A DNA stretch of 64,000 nt from Anaerococcus tetradius ATCC 35098 (lineage in GTDB: Bacteria > Bacillota > Clostridia > Tissierellales > Peptoniphilaceae). This document shows, one piece after another, positions 9,002 to 17,251 of the stretch. A program made the translations under genes and the position numbers. The stretch lies in contig NZ_GG666295.1 of the NCBI RefSeq assembly GCF_000159095.1, positions 532,827 to 596,826 of the forward strand, read 5' to 3'. The notes beneath the pieces are model-generated. The model did not search any database and was not told where the DNA came from. It worked only from the letters and a program-made list of their open reading frames with translations. Each line of letters starts with the position of its first letter. Position 1 is the first letter of the stretch.

Positions 9002-9035
9002 GACCTTGTTTTTTTATGCAAATTTAAGCTAGTTG

Positions 9036-9044
9036 TGCTATAAT
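9036..9044 (+). promoter_or_regulatory. Extended -10 promoter of the acyltransferase gene
   Basis: TGCTATAAT is an extended -10 element without a clear -35 box. It lies 24 bases ahead of the start codon at 9068. Confidence 0.6.
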
Positions 9045-9067
9045 GTATAAGTTAGGAAGGAAGATTA

Positions 9068-10912
9068 ATGAAAAATAAAAGAATGAAGAAAGTGAAATTT
9101 AACTATGTTACCATGCTAAAGGCAGTAAGTTTGTTGGCAGTTTCTATCTATCACTTGTTTAGCCACAGGCTAAGTGGTGGTTTTTTGGGAGTTATAATCT
9201 TTATGATTATATCTGGATTTTTCCTAGCCAAATCGTCGACAAAGACTTATGATTTAGTTGAAGTTAAATTTTTTATAGACAAAATTAAGGCGAGATTATT
9301 TAAAATAATATCTCCTATGTGGTCTATCATAGCCATTTCCCTTCTTGTTTCCTTGATTTTTGCTAGGGATATTTTTGATGATAGTGTGAGAAGTTCTCTT
9401 GCTACCATGTTTGCCTACGAAAATATTAGGGCTATTGTTAAGGGGATTTCTTATTTTGATAGGTCAGGTAATTTTAATATCTTTACCCACCTTTGGTATA
9501 TAGCAGTCTATCTACAATATATACTTATCTATTATCTTTTAGATTATCTTATTAATAAGCTTAATCTGAATGCTTTTAGGATTTATATTTTTGGAGGACT
9601 TAGTATCTTATCAATAATTCTTAGCTACTACCTATCCTTTACTAAGGCTAGCGTTATTAGGATTTATTATGGGACAGATGTAAGGCTTAGTGCATTTTTC
9701 TTAGGCTCAGTTAGCTATCTTGCCTACGAAAAATGGGGAACTTTGTTGGATAGGCTTACTAGGAAAAAAACTTCTTTGCTTCTTTTCCTAGCAATAATCC
9801 TTCCCTTCTTCTTCATAGATGGCAAAAGCTTGTGGGTTTATAGGACATTTTTCCTTATATATCAGTTACTTGTTTGCCTCTTCTTAGCCTTTATATATAA
9901 ATTGGAAGTAGACAATCCTATAAGATATAGGGATCATAATCCCTTCTTTAAGTTTATGATTTGGCTTGGAGATAGGTCTTACTACTACTATTTGTGGCAA
10001 TATATAGTCCAAATTTTTATGCTTTATCTCTTTAGGAATAAAATTTCTTCGAAGGCTATTTTCTACTTAGTAGAATTAGGTATTTTAGTTATATTATCCG
10101 AGCTTTCCTATAGCCTAAGAAGGATGAAAAAATCCTATAAGATCAAGAAATTGGCGATAGCCCTAGCCCTTGTGGGAATTTTAAATGCGACTTCCCTAGT
10201 GATTGGCAATAAAAAAGAAGCTCAAATGGAAGAGTTTAAGAAAGAATTTGCTAAAAACGAACTGGAAATCAAGAAAAGAAACGCAGAAGCTAAGAAAAAC
10301 ACTAACAAGAAAAAGAAAGATGACAAGCTTAAAGAAGAAAAGAAAGAAGAAAGTCCAAACAAAGGCGGTAATTTTGAAGAAAAAGCCTATGACGACTTCA
10401 ACTTTACAGACAAGGAAAAAGAATATCTAAAAAATATTTCTATTACCGCTATCGGTGATTCAGTTCTTGTAAATATTGATTCTTACCTAAGATCTTTAGT
10501 CCCTAATCTCTACCTTGATGGTCTTGTGGGAAGAAATATGTGGGATGGACCTGATACTCTTAATAATGTGAAGGCTTCTAATGGACTTAACGATATAATC
10601 CTAGTCGTCCTTGGCTCTAATGGTTTTAAGTCAACTGATGATATGCAGGCTATAGTAGACGAAGCTGACGGCAGAGATGTGTATTTTGTAAATACCAGCC
10701 ACCTTCAATCTTATATGGACCAGGTAAATGATCAAATCAAGTCCTTTACCGACAAGAACCCTAAGGCTCACTTGGTTGATTGGAGAGCTTTTATTAAGGA
10801 TAAGGAAAATCTCTTAGCAGTCGATAAGGTTCACCCAAATGTCGAAGGAAGCGATGACTTTGCCAAACTCGTATGCAGAAAAATACTAAATGTAAATAAG
10901 GTTCGTCCTTAG
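9068..10912 (+). CDS. OatA-like membrane O-acyltransferase with C-terminal SGNH domain
   Basis: A 614-residue protein with the two-domain plan of peptidoglycan O-acetyltransferases. Residues about 15-385 form an acyltransferase-3 membrane domain with about ten helices; the family His lies in SIYHLFSHR near residue 27. A Lys/Glu-rich linker (about 390-440) leads to an extracellular SGNH hydrolase domain (about 455-614), with TAIGDSVL as block I, a VLGSNG block III, and the DKVHPN block V carrying Asp and His. The likely role is to carry an acetyl group across the membrane and attach it to an envelope glycan, probably muramic acid (lysozyme resistance). The exact acceptor is inference. Single-gene transcript. 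Confidence 0.85.
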   Translation: MKNKRMKKVKFNYVTMLKAVSLLAVSIYHLFSHRLSGGFLGVIIFMIISGFFLAKSSTKTYDLVEVKFFIDKIKARLFKIISPMWSIIAISLLVSLIFARDIFDDSVRSSLATMFAYENIRAIVKGISYFDRSGNFNIFTHLWYIAVYLQYILIYYLLDYLINKLNLNAFRIYIFGGLSILSIILSYYLSFTKASVIRIYYGTDVRLSAFFLGSVSYLAYEKWGTLLDRLTRKKTSLLLFLAIILPFFFIDGKSLWVYRTFFLIYQLLVCLFLAFIYKLEVDNPIRYRDHNPFFKFMIWLGDRSYYYYLWQYIVQIFMLYLFRNKISSKAIFYLVELGILVILSELSYSLRRMKKSYKIKKLAIALALVGILNATSLVIGNKKEAQMEEFKKEFAKNELEIKKRNAEAKKNTNKKKKDDKLKEEKKEESPNKGGNFEEKAYDDFNFTDKEKEYLKNISITAIGDSVLVNIDSYLRSLVPNLYLDGLVGRNMWDGPDTLNNVKASNGLNDIILVVLGSNGFKSTDDMQAIVDEADGRDVYFVNTSHLQSYMDQVNDQIKSFTDKNPKAHLVDWRAFIKDKENLLAVDKVHPNVEGSDDFAKLVCRKILNVNKVRP

Positions 10913-10917
10913 ATTTA

Positions 10918-10949
10918 TTCCTCAAGCTGGGCTTGGGGAATTTTTTTCT
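10918..10949 (+). terminator. Terminator of the acyltransferase gene
   Basis: TTCCTCAAG pairs with CTTGGGGAA around a CTGGG loop and is followed by seven T. Confidence 0.88.
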
Positions 10950-10997
10950 TTACTTATCTAAGAAATTTAGTTATAATTTTAGTAGTCTATAATTAGA

Positions 10998-11109
10998 AAG
11001 ATTTAGATTTCACATTTATTTGGAGATACTAAAATAAAATTGTAGGCGTAAATTTTTCTAGCATCTTTTGATGCATATGAACGGTATCCCAGTGAACCGT
11101 ATCAGGAGG
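10998..11109 (+). promoter_or_regulatory. Structured 5' leader of the pantothenate uptake genes (candidate riboswitch)
   Basis: A TATAAT at 10988-10993 (weak -35) would start a leader of about 117 bases. Within it, GCATC-TTTT-GATGC (11061-11074) is a clear hairpin. ACGGT (11081-11085) can pair with ACCGT (11096-11100). GATAC (11025-11029) can pair with either of two copies of GTATC (11084-11088 and 11099-11103). The second copy abuts the AGGAGG ribosome site (11104-11109). The alternatives are mutually exclusive, as in a translational switch. I do not recognise it as a described class; no comparative support was available. Confidence 0.4.
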
Positions 11110-11114
11110 TAATT

Positions 11115-11864
11115 ATGAATAAGAAAACAATCAGCAGTAGAAAGCTTGTAACGTCAGCTATGCTTGGTGCTATCACCATAGTGCTAAGTCTGACACCACT
11201 CGGTCTTATCCCTTTGGGTTTCATCAATGCGACAACCATGCACATCCCCGTTATTATAGGTGCGATTGCAGAAGGGCCTATTGTCGGTGCTCTTGTAGGA
11301 TTGATTTTTGGTGTATCTTCACTCTTAAATGCCCTACTAAGAAATCCTAGTCCTGTATCCTTCGTATTTTACAACCCAATTATTTCGGTTATTCCAAGAA
11401 TTTTGATTGGTATAACATCTTACTATGCTTATAAGGCTTGTACAAAGATAAATAGCGATAAGCTAAAGGGCCTTGCCAAAGGCTTGTGGGCTATCATTGC
11501 TCTTGCCCTAGTTTACTTACTTGTAAAAAACATAAAAGCAGCTAAGTCAACTATGAATATAATTTTTGTAGGCGTCTTGCTCCTTGTCGTTATCGGCTTA
11601 TTTATCTATTCACAAAAATCTGCCAAGGGGGATTTCCCAATAGCTATCGGAGCCTTTGTAGGATCTATGACCAACACCATCCTAGTTTTGGGTGGAATTT
11701 ATCTAATCTATGCCGAAAAATATGTAACAACCTTGGGTATTCCTATGGATAGTGCAAGATCTGCAATCCTTGGAGTAACAATTACAAGTGGTATTCCTGA
11801 AGCAATCCTTTCAGTCATCCTTTCCACAGCTGTTATTAAAGCTCTAAAATCATCAAGGAGATAA
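11115..11864 (+). CDS. ECF transporter S component, probable pantothenate transporter
   Basis: A 249-residue membrane substrate-binding (S) subunit of an energy-coupling-factor importer; it needs the shared EcfAA'T module, which is not in this window. Six or more hydrophobic helices are visible, and the N-terminal block LGFINATTMHIPVIIGA followed by a GP..GA..GLIFG helix is typical of the PanT-like group. Adjacency (one base between genes) to a pantothenate-kinase homologue supports pantothenate as substrate. AGGAGG precedes the ATG, and the leader contains the hairpin structure described separately. Substrate assignment is inference from family resemblance and context. Confidence 0.8.
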   Translation: MNKKTISSRKLVTSAMLGAITIVLSLTPLGLIPLGFINATTMHIPVIIGAIAEGPIVGALVGLIFGVSSLLNALLRNPSPVSFVFYNPIISVIPRILIGITSYYAYKACTKINSDKLKGLAKGLWAIIALALVYLLVKNIKAAKSTMNIIFVGVLLLVVIGLFIYSQKSAKGDFPIAIGAFVGSMTNTILVLGGIYLIYAEKYVTTLGIPMDSARSAILGVTITSGIPEAILSVILSTAVIKALKSSRR

Positions 11865-11865
11865 A

Positions 11866-12636
11866 ATGCTTCTAGCAATTGATATAGAAAATAGAAAGGC
11901 TGACTTTGGTCTTTTCGACAAAGATAAAATGCTTTACAATTTCAGCATAAAAAGTAATCAAGATAGGTCATCAAACGAGCTTAGCCTATTAATCAAGTTA
12001 CTCCTAAGAGAAAAAAATATAAACTCAAAAGAAATTGACGATTTTATAATCTCATCAGTCGTCCCAGAAGTCGATAGGACTTATGAGGAAGTTTCTAAAC
12101 TGATTTGTGGCAAAAGCCCCATCTTTATATCGGCAGGTCTTAAAATTGGAATAAACATCAAATACGACAATCCCAAGGACGTAGGAAGCGATAGAATAAT
12201 AAGGGCTGTTGGAGGAAAAAAACTCTATAAGGATAATATAGTAATAATTTCAGCCTCATCTATTACTACAATCGACTATATCAATAGCAAAAAAGAATTT
12301 CTGGGAGGAGTAATTATGCCTGGAGCAAGTCTTTTCCAAGAATCCCTAGCCAAGGAAAGTGCCAAACTTTTCCAAGTAGAAATAAAAAAGAGCGATAAGA
12401 TATTAGGAAACTCTACCACCAAGGCCATGCAAAAGGGTATATATTTTGCCTACCAAAAGGCTATCTCAGCCATAGTCGAAGAAATCATAAAAGAAAACGA
12501 CCTAGATATCAAAGAAACGACGATAATATCGACTGGCGAGTTTGCCAAGCTCTTAGATGATGACAACTATAAAATCCAAGAGATCCCCTATTTAGGACTT
12601 TTTGGATTAAAGACAATTTATGATTTGAATAGATAA
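11866..12636 (+). CDS. Type III pantothenate kinase (CoaX) homologue with altered active-site motifs
   Basis: A 256-residue CoaX/Baf-family protein of normal length; the ribosome site is AAGGAG just inside the preceding gene's end. CoaX phosphorylates pantothenate in the first step of CoA synthesis. Recognisable parts are VGSDRIIRAVGG near residue 105 and the FLGGVIMPGASLF block near 145. The phosphate-binding DxGN(T) motif at the N-terminus reads AIDIENRK here. The DxGTAxTxD motif near 125-133 reads SASSITTID, so the second catalytic Asp and the Gly are missing. It may be a divergent kinase, an inactive homologue, or a sensor; family membership is clearer than activity. Confidence 0.75.
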   Translation: MLLAIDIENRKADFGLFDKDKMLYNFSIKSNQDRSSNELSLLIKLLLREKNINSKEIDDFIISSVVPEVDRTYEEVSKLICGKSPIFISAGLKIGINIKYDNPKDVGSDRIIRAVGGKKLYKDNIVIISASSITTIDYINSKKEFLGGVIMPGASLFQESLAKESAKLFQVEIKKSDKILGNSTTKAMQKGIYFAYQKAISAIVEEIIKENDLDIKETTIISTGEFAKLLDDDNYKIQEIPYLGLFGLKTIYDLNR

Positions 12637-12637
12637 G

Positions 12638-12675
12638 AAAAAAGACGAGAATCGAGTGATTTTCGTCTTTTTGCT
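12638..12675. terminator. Bidirectional terminator between coaX-like and DUF1294 genes
   Basis: AAAAAAGACGA pairs with TCGTCTTTTT around an internal loop. A-run and T-run flank the stem, so it can serve both converging transcripts. Confidence 0.75.
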
Positions 12676-12684
12676 TGCTATCTT

Positions 12685-12963
12685 CTAGCCCCATAAAGAT
12701 TTGGACCAAGCATAAATAATAAATAAATGAAAAATAACTATTAGAGGAAGGCCTAGCATGAATTTCTTATGCCTAATCTTGTGATTTATTATTCTCATTG
12801 TTATATACATAAGAAGGCCTCCTCCCAAAAATCCAACAAGGATGAGGATATTTTCCCTTATCCTATTTTTCCTAAATTTTTTGCTTGCTAATTTGTCATA
12901 TACTGTAAGGACAAAAGCTAGGATGTTTATTAAAAGTAAGTAAAGTATAATTTCTTTTTCCAT
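12685..12963 (-). CDS. DUF1294 small membrane protein
   Basis: A 92-residue, four-helix membrane protein of the DUF1294 family, recognised by YDKLASKKFRKNRIRE (the DKxxA..RI.E motif), a LGGGLLMYITMRIINHKIRHKKF segment in which the HKxRHKKF part is typical, and a C-terminal helix. Function unknown. I chose the ATG at 12963; a longer frame overlapping nnrE would add 33 unrelated residues. No good ribosome site precedes this ATG, and a hairpin (GGTTGTT..AACAACC, 12973-12988) followed by TCTTTT sits directly in front of it. The gene may thus be weakly expressed or read through from nnrE. Confidence 0.75.
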   Translation of the reverse strand: MEKEIILYLLLINILAFVLTVYDKLASKKFRKNRIRENILILVGFLGGGLLMYITMRIINHKIRHKKFMLGLPLIVIFHLFIIYAWSKSLWG

Positions 12964-12990
12964 AATAAAAGAGGTTGTTTTAACAACCCC
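12964..12990 (-). terminator. Weak terminator-like hairpin between nnrE and DUF1294
   Basis: On the minus strand GGTTGTT pairs with AACAACC and is followed by TCTTTTATT. It lies immediately ahead of the DUF1294 start, so it may attenuate that gene. Confidence 0.5.
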
Positions 12991-13004
12991 TATCCACCTT
13001 TCAA

Positions 13005-13664
13005 TTATTTCATAACAGCATCTATTGCCTTTTGAGGTATGCCTATATCTTCTACTAGGCATTTTTCTCTAAGATTTATTCTTTCGTAGATTCCCTTTTT
13101 CATAAGCTGCATACTTACTATTAGGTCACAATCAACTACTTCTCCCCATTTTTTGCCAGTGCTTGCATCAAGACCTGATGGTAGGTCTATTGATATAGTG
13201 TATTTAAGACATCTATTAATTAGAGCTATGACATAGGCAGGGACTCCTTGGATTGTCCTATTTAGGCCTGTGCCAAAGAGGCCTTCGACTATGGTAGAAA
13301 CTTCTTCGAGATTTTTTTCCATGTTAGATAAGTCTTCTATGCTTACTATAGGATAGATTTTATCAGTTAGCCTCTTACAAGCTTCTAAGTTTTGTTTAAA
13401 GTCTTCAGTTGCCTTGTCCATATTTCCTACTATATATATCTCAACATACTTACCCATGGCAAGGAGATTTCTTGCGAGGGCGAGACCATCAGCTCCGTTA
13501 TTTCCACATCCAACTACTATGGCAAAGGTCGACCTTACTTCTAGGTTGATGTTTTTTAACACTGCAAGGGCTGCCCTTTCTACCAGGCAGATGGATGGTA
13601 CTTTTAATATATTTATTGCATACTGATCGATTTTTTTCATTTGGTCTTTGTCTACTACTAGCAT
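13005..13664 (-). CDS. nnrE: NAD(P)H-hydrate epimerase (YjeF N-terminal domain)
   Basis: This enzyme epimerises damaged NAD(P)HX so that it can be repaired. The 219 residues cover only the YjeF_N domain; in most bacteria it is fused to the NnrD dehydratase, which is absent here and not seen elsewhere in the window. The signature reads GCGNNGADG (usual GxGNNGGDG, one Gly to Ala) near residue 53, and FGTGLNR and the SIDLPSGLDASTG catalytic region follow near 132 and 160. It directly follows the dnaC-like gene, three bases apart, and is probably the last well-translated gene of the replication operon. Confidence 0.9.
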   Translation of the reverse strand: MLVVDKDQMKKIDQYAINILKVPSICLVERAALAVLKNINLEVRSTFAIVVGCGNNGADGLALARNLLAMGKYVEIYIVGNMDKATEDFKQNLEACKRLTDKIYPIVSIEDLSNMEKNLEEVSTIVEGLFGTGLNRTIQGVPAYVIALINRCLKYTISIDLPSGLDASTGKKWGEVVDCDLIVSMQLMKKGIYERINLREKCLVEDIGIPQKAIDAVMK

Positions 13665-13666
13665 TT

Positions 13667-14635
13667 TTACCTCAATCTCAAATCTTCGCCGAATATTTCA
13701 TAAATTCTACTATTGTTGCCCATTATCCTTGAGAAAATCCTTGCTCCATAGAATTCTTCTAAGGCTTCTTCATTGAGGTTGGATGAGAAAATTATAGGTT
13801 TTCCCTCATTCATCCTCTCATTTACTACATCAAAAAGATTCGCCCTATCGGATTGGCGACTGGCTTCAGCTCCCAAATCATCGATTATCAAAAGATCGCA
13901 GTCGAAAATCAGTCTATATTTTTCTTCGAGATTTTCTCTCCTATCTTCAAAGGCATAAAGATAGTCGTTTAGGAATTTAAAAAGTTTGGTTGAGGTCATA
14001 TAGACTACAGAGAAATTCCTATCCAAAATCTCCTTGGCTACGGAATTAACTAGGAAGGTCTTGCCCCTTCCTACATCTCCATAGATATAGATATTGCCTG
14101 TTTCGTAGGCAAAATTATTGATAAATTTTTTAAGCCCTGCTATAACATAAGTGATATTTTCATAAGGACTTACCCCATAGATCTTGTTAGTGTTTTTGGA
14201 AAATAGGTTTATGTTAAAGGAGGAAAAGTTTTCTTCTGATATTTGGTTTTTGATATTTGATTGGTCATATTTTTGATCAATTATCAACTGCTTCCTGCAA
14301 GTACACATCTTTGTTCCAACAAAGCCAGTATCCTTGCACTTATCGTGATAATATTTGATGTCCATATAATCATCTGTAAAGCCATTTTCGGCTAGGATTC
14401 TCTTTTTTTCTTCAGTCAAAAACAAAATCTTTGCTTCATCCTCGCTTGTATCAGCTCCGCAAGCTATACGGCTTAGAGTTCTAAAGCCTAGCTCTTTGAT
14501 TTGCTTATCAAGGGCTTTGATTTGAGGGACTTTTTTATAGACTTCCTCAATTCTCATCCTCTGCTCTTTTTTGTCATTTTCTCTTCTTTGCGCTAGAATG
14601 GCACTTGCCTTTTGACTAGGAGTCAACTTCCTCAC
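13667..14635 (-). CDS. Replicative helicase loader (DnaC/DnaI-like AAA+ ATPase)
   Basis: A 322-residue AAA+ protein that loads the replicative helicase onto DNA. A Cys cluster (CKDTGF..MCTCRKQ, about residues 110-125) matches the zinc-binding N-terminal region of DnaI-type loaders. The C-terminal ATPase has Walker A GDVGRGKTFL near 190 and Walker B LLIIDDLGAE near 250. It overlaps the DnaD gene by 20 bases, and dnaB lies two genes upstream in the same operon, which agrees with the role. Confidence 0.9.
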   Translation of the reverse strand: MRKLTPSQKASAILAQRRENDKKEQRMRIEEVYKKVPQIKALDKQIKELGFRTLSRIACGADTSEDEAKILFLTEEKKRILAENGFTDDYMDIKYYHDKCKDTGFVGTKMCTCRKQLIIDQKYDQSNIKNQISEENFSSFNINLFSKNTNKIYGVSPYENITYVIAGLKKFINNFAYETGNIYIYGDVGRGKTFLVNSVAKEILDRNFSVVYMTSTKLFKFLNDYLYAFEDRRENLEEKYRLIFDCDLLIIDDLGAEASRQSDRANLFDVVNERMNEGKPIIFSSNLNEEALEEFYGARIFSRIMGNNSRIYEIFGEDLRLR

Positions 14636-15383
14636 CCCTTTGTTCTAAAATTTTGTTAAGCCTTTCCTCTTTACGTCTTTGGATAAAGGAAGATATATCA
14701 CTTTCAGACCTTGGAGTGAGTCTTCCTGATTTAGGATTAGCCTTTCTTCTATATTGGCGTGGGGACTTTGCCCTAAGAAGCTTATCTCTTTCTTCTTTCA
14801 TCCTCAAATCATTTAGGGAAGATATGTTTTGATCACGCCAAGTTTTGATAAAGCCCATGACGTATTTTACATCAACATTTCCACTTTGCTTAGCCTGGCT
14901 AAAGGCCTCTGTGACAAGTTCTGGGTCACAATTATATTCAAGGATTGTTTCTTGAATCCTAGTTATATCAGCTGGTGTGAGGTTTCTATCAATGATTGTT
15001 TCGATATTGGTAAACATAATAGACTTTCTTTGGGCTAAATCGTAGGCAGCTTCGCTTGTTTGATTGTCTACGCTATCTCCAAAATACATTTGTCTAAGAG
15101 ATACTATCTCTATAAAATCTGTTCCATTGTCGGCTCTTTTTTGCCTGAATATTCCCATATTCACCCAGTAATCTACAGCTTCTTGGAACCTCTCATCGCT
15201 AAATCTTAACTGTCTTTTGATTTTTTCCACGTCTACCCTTTGGTAGGCGTAGCAATCCTTGTATATTAACAAATAGACCTTAATAGCATCCCCGTCCGCC
15301 ATTTGGATATAGGTATTCAAGAACATATTTTCCAAGGGTGTCGTACCCATATCTAATTTTAAATCTTGCATCTTAAAGTCCAT
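14616..15383 (-). CDS. DnaD-domain replication initiation/restart protein
   Basis: A roughly 255-residue DnaD-like protein. An N-terminal winged-helix part (TPLENMFLNTYIQMADGDAIKVYLL near residues 14-40) is followed by a DnaD/DnaB_2 domain with the family tail motif KYVMGFIKTWRDQNI near residue 175. Such proteins help assemble the primosome with the helicase loader, which is encoded next. I chose the ATG at 15383 because AAAGG is nine bases upstream; the ATG at 15392 would overlap that site. The C-terminus is basic and may bind DNA. Confidence 0.85.
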   Translation of the reverse strand: MDFKMQDLKLDMGTTPLENMFLNTYIQMADGDAIKVYLLIYKDCYAYQRVDVEKIKRQLRFSDERFQEAVDYWVNMGIFRQKRADNGTDFIEIVSLRQMYFGDSVDNQTSEAAYDLAQRKSIMFTNIETIIDRNLTPADITRIQETILEYNCDPELVTEAFSQAKQSGNVDVKYVMGFIKTWRDQNISSLNDLRMKEERDKLLRAKSPRQYRRKANPKSGRLTPRSESDISSFIQRRKEERLNKILEQRGEEVDS

Positions 15384-15927
15384 AATAATCATCCTTTGTA
15401 ATCATCATCGTAAGTATTTTCGAATAAATCAGTCCAGATTTATCGACAAAATACCTCTCATCCATGTCTATATTTTGGTTTTCAAAAACTTCTGTGCTTG
15501 AATCCACTTGCTTAAAACCACACTTCCTATAGGCCCTGTAGGCTCTCTCGTTAAATAAATTTACCTCAAGACTTACTTCTCTTAGCTTATAATCACTAAA
15601 GGCCTTATCCAAAAGAAGTTTTATTGCCTCCGTCCCATAGCCCATGGAAACATAGGCACTATCAAAAACTATACCAAGTTTCGCTCTTCTTGTTATGGGG
15701 TTAATCTGTTTAAGACCTATAAAGCCAATAAATCTATCATCATCTAATTTTTTTACTGCAAAATACTTTCTCCTTGGAGTTGTAATAGATCCATACCATA
15801 ATTTTATTTCAAAGTCTGATAGCTTGGCGTAATTGTAGCCAATAAGCCTTGGATCATTAAAATCTGTCCATTCTCTAACGAGCTTTGCAGTTGCCATATT
15901 CATTTTTTGTAGATATATCCTAGGCAT
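15373..15927 (-). CDS. GNAT family N-acetyltransferase (RimJ/RimL type)
   Basis: A 184-residue acetyl-CoA-dependent acetyltransferase. The RimJ/RimL-like layout is visible: FIGFIGLKQINPITRRAKLG in the central sheet, the acetyl-CoA loop SMGYGTEAI near residue 95, and a VNLFNERAYRAYRKCGF segment near 122. Substrate unknown; small-molecule or protein N-termini are both possible. The gene sits inside the replication operon, overlapping dnaB by eight bases and the dnaD-like gene at its other end, so it is co-translated with replication genes. Confidence 0.88.
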   Translation of the reverse strand: MPRIYLQKMNMATAKLVREWTDFNDPRLIGYNYAKLSDFEIKLWYGSITTPRRKYFAVKKLDDDRFIGFIGLKQINPITRRAKLGIVFDSAYVSMGYGTEAIKLLLDKAFSDYKLREVSLEVNLFNERAYRAYRKCGFKQVDSSTEVFENQNIDMDERYFVDKSGLIYSKILTMMITKDDYYGL

Positions 15928-17251
15928 TTTGCTCTCTTTGGGTTAGGTCTCTAAAGCTTGTGCAAGGCTTGTTGAAGAATAATTCGACTGCGCCTGTTGC
16001 ACCATTTCTATGCTTGGCAAAAATAAGCTTAGCTATATTTGGATTATCCTCTTCATCATAGTAGTCTTCTCTATACAAGAGCATTACGACATCAGCATCC
16101 TGCTCGATAGCTCCAGATTCCCTAAGGTCTGAAAGAATTGGCTTATGATCAGCCCTCTTGTCTGCCTCACGAGATAGCTGGGCAAGGGAAAGAATTGGGC
16201 AGTTAAGTTCCTTAGAAAGACTTTTTAGGCCCCTAGATATTGAAGCGATTTCATTTTGCCTATTTTCTTGTCTGCTATCTGCTTGCATAAGTTGGAGATA
16301 ATCAATCACAACTAGATCAAGTCCAACTTCTGCTTTTAGTCTTTTAAGCTTGCTTCGCATCTCAGAAAGGGTAATACCTGGAGTTTCATCGACAAAGATG
16401 TTCTTTGATCTAATTAATTTGGTTGCGTGAATTAGAAGTTGCCAATCTTCATCCCTAATAGAACCATTAATGATATTTTCAAGTTTTACAACAGAAACCA
16501 TTGATAGAAGCCTTTGATTTAGTTGGTAGGTTGACATCTCTAGAGAGAAAAAGGCAACTGATTTGTCAGCCTTGGCTGCATTCCAAGCCATAGTAAGACC
16601 CAAAGCAGTCTTTCCCATAGCAGGTCTTGCTGCAAGGAGGATCAATTGAGATTGTTGGAGACCAGAAAGCTTATTATCCACTGTCTCAAGACCAGTTGTT
16701 ACACCTGTAATCTTGCCATCAGATAGGGTTAGTTCATTTATCATCTGTAAGGTCTCTTCCATGGTTTCAGATAATCTTACCAGACCCTTGTTGTGATTAT
16801 CTTGAGAAACTTCAAAAATTTTTGATTCAGCAGTTGATAAAATAGATTCAATTTTTTCTTCGTGCCTGTAACTTAGATCGATAATATCCTCACTCGCCCC
16901 TATTAGACTCCTTAGAATAGATTTTTCTTTGACTGATTTGGCATATGTATCGACATTTGGAGTATAAAATGAGGAGAGGGTAATCTCAGTGATAAACTCC
17001 TCCCCTCCAACTTCTTGTAATATATTTTCATCTTTCAGCTGGGATATCAAAGAAATCTCATCTACCTTGATGTCTTTTTCAAACATCTTGATGATGGACT
17101 TATATATCCTCTGCGTTCTAGAATCATAAAAGTCTACAGGTTTTATAATTTGATTTACACTATCAAAAGTCTCGTTTTTGGCGAGAATACTTCCGATTAT
17201 TCCTTGCTCTGCTAAGAAGTCATTTGGTAGGGGCCTTAGGCCCTCGGTCAT
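15920..17251 (-). CDS. dnaB: Replicative DNA helicase DnaB
   Basis: The hexameric replicative helicase (DnaC in Bacillus nomenclature). The 443-residue length is typical. The N-terminal domain starts PNDFLAEQGIIGSIL. The RecA-like C-terminal domain has Walker A AARPAMGKTAL near residue 207, the FFSLEMS motif near 238, Walker B LVVIDYLQLM near 312, and the arginine-rich FAKHRNGATG near 407. The start overlaps the L9 stop by one base (TAATG). Order gdpP-rplI-dnaB is conserved in Firmicutes. Confidence 0.97.
   Translation of the reverse strand: MTEGLRPLPNDFLAEQGIIGSILAKNETFDSVNQIIKPVDFYDSRTQRIYKSIIKMFEKDIKVDEISLISQLKDENILQEVGGEEFITEITLSSFYTPNVDTYAKSVKEKSILRSLIGASEDIIDLSYRHEEKIESILSTAESKIFEVSQDNHNKGLVRLSETMEETLQMINELTLSDGKITGVTTGLETVDNKLSGLQQSQLILLAARPAMGKTALGLTMAWNAAKADKSVAFFSLEMSTYQLNQRLLSMVSVVKLENIINGSIRDEDWQLLIHATKLIRSKNIFVDETPGITLSEMRSKLKRLKAEVGLDLVVIDYLQLMQADSRQENRQNEIASISRGLKSLSKELNCPILSLAQLSREADKRADHKPILSDLRESGAIEQDADVVMLLYREDYYDEEDNPNIAKLIFAKHRNGATGAVELFFNKPCTSFRDLTQREQNA

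Noticed and set aside
10203-10430. Lys-rich 75-codon frame inside the acyltransferase gene
   Set aside because: It is the alternative frame of the Lys/Glu-rich linker, with no independent start signal.
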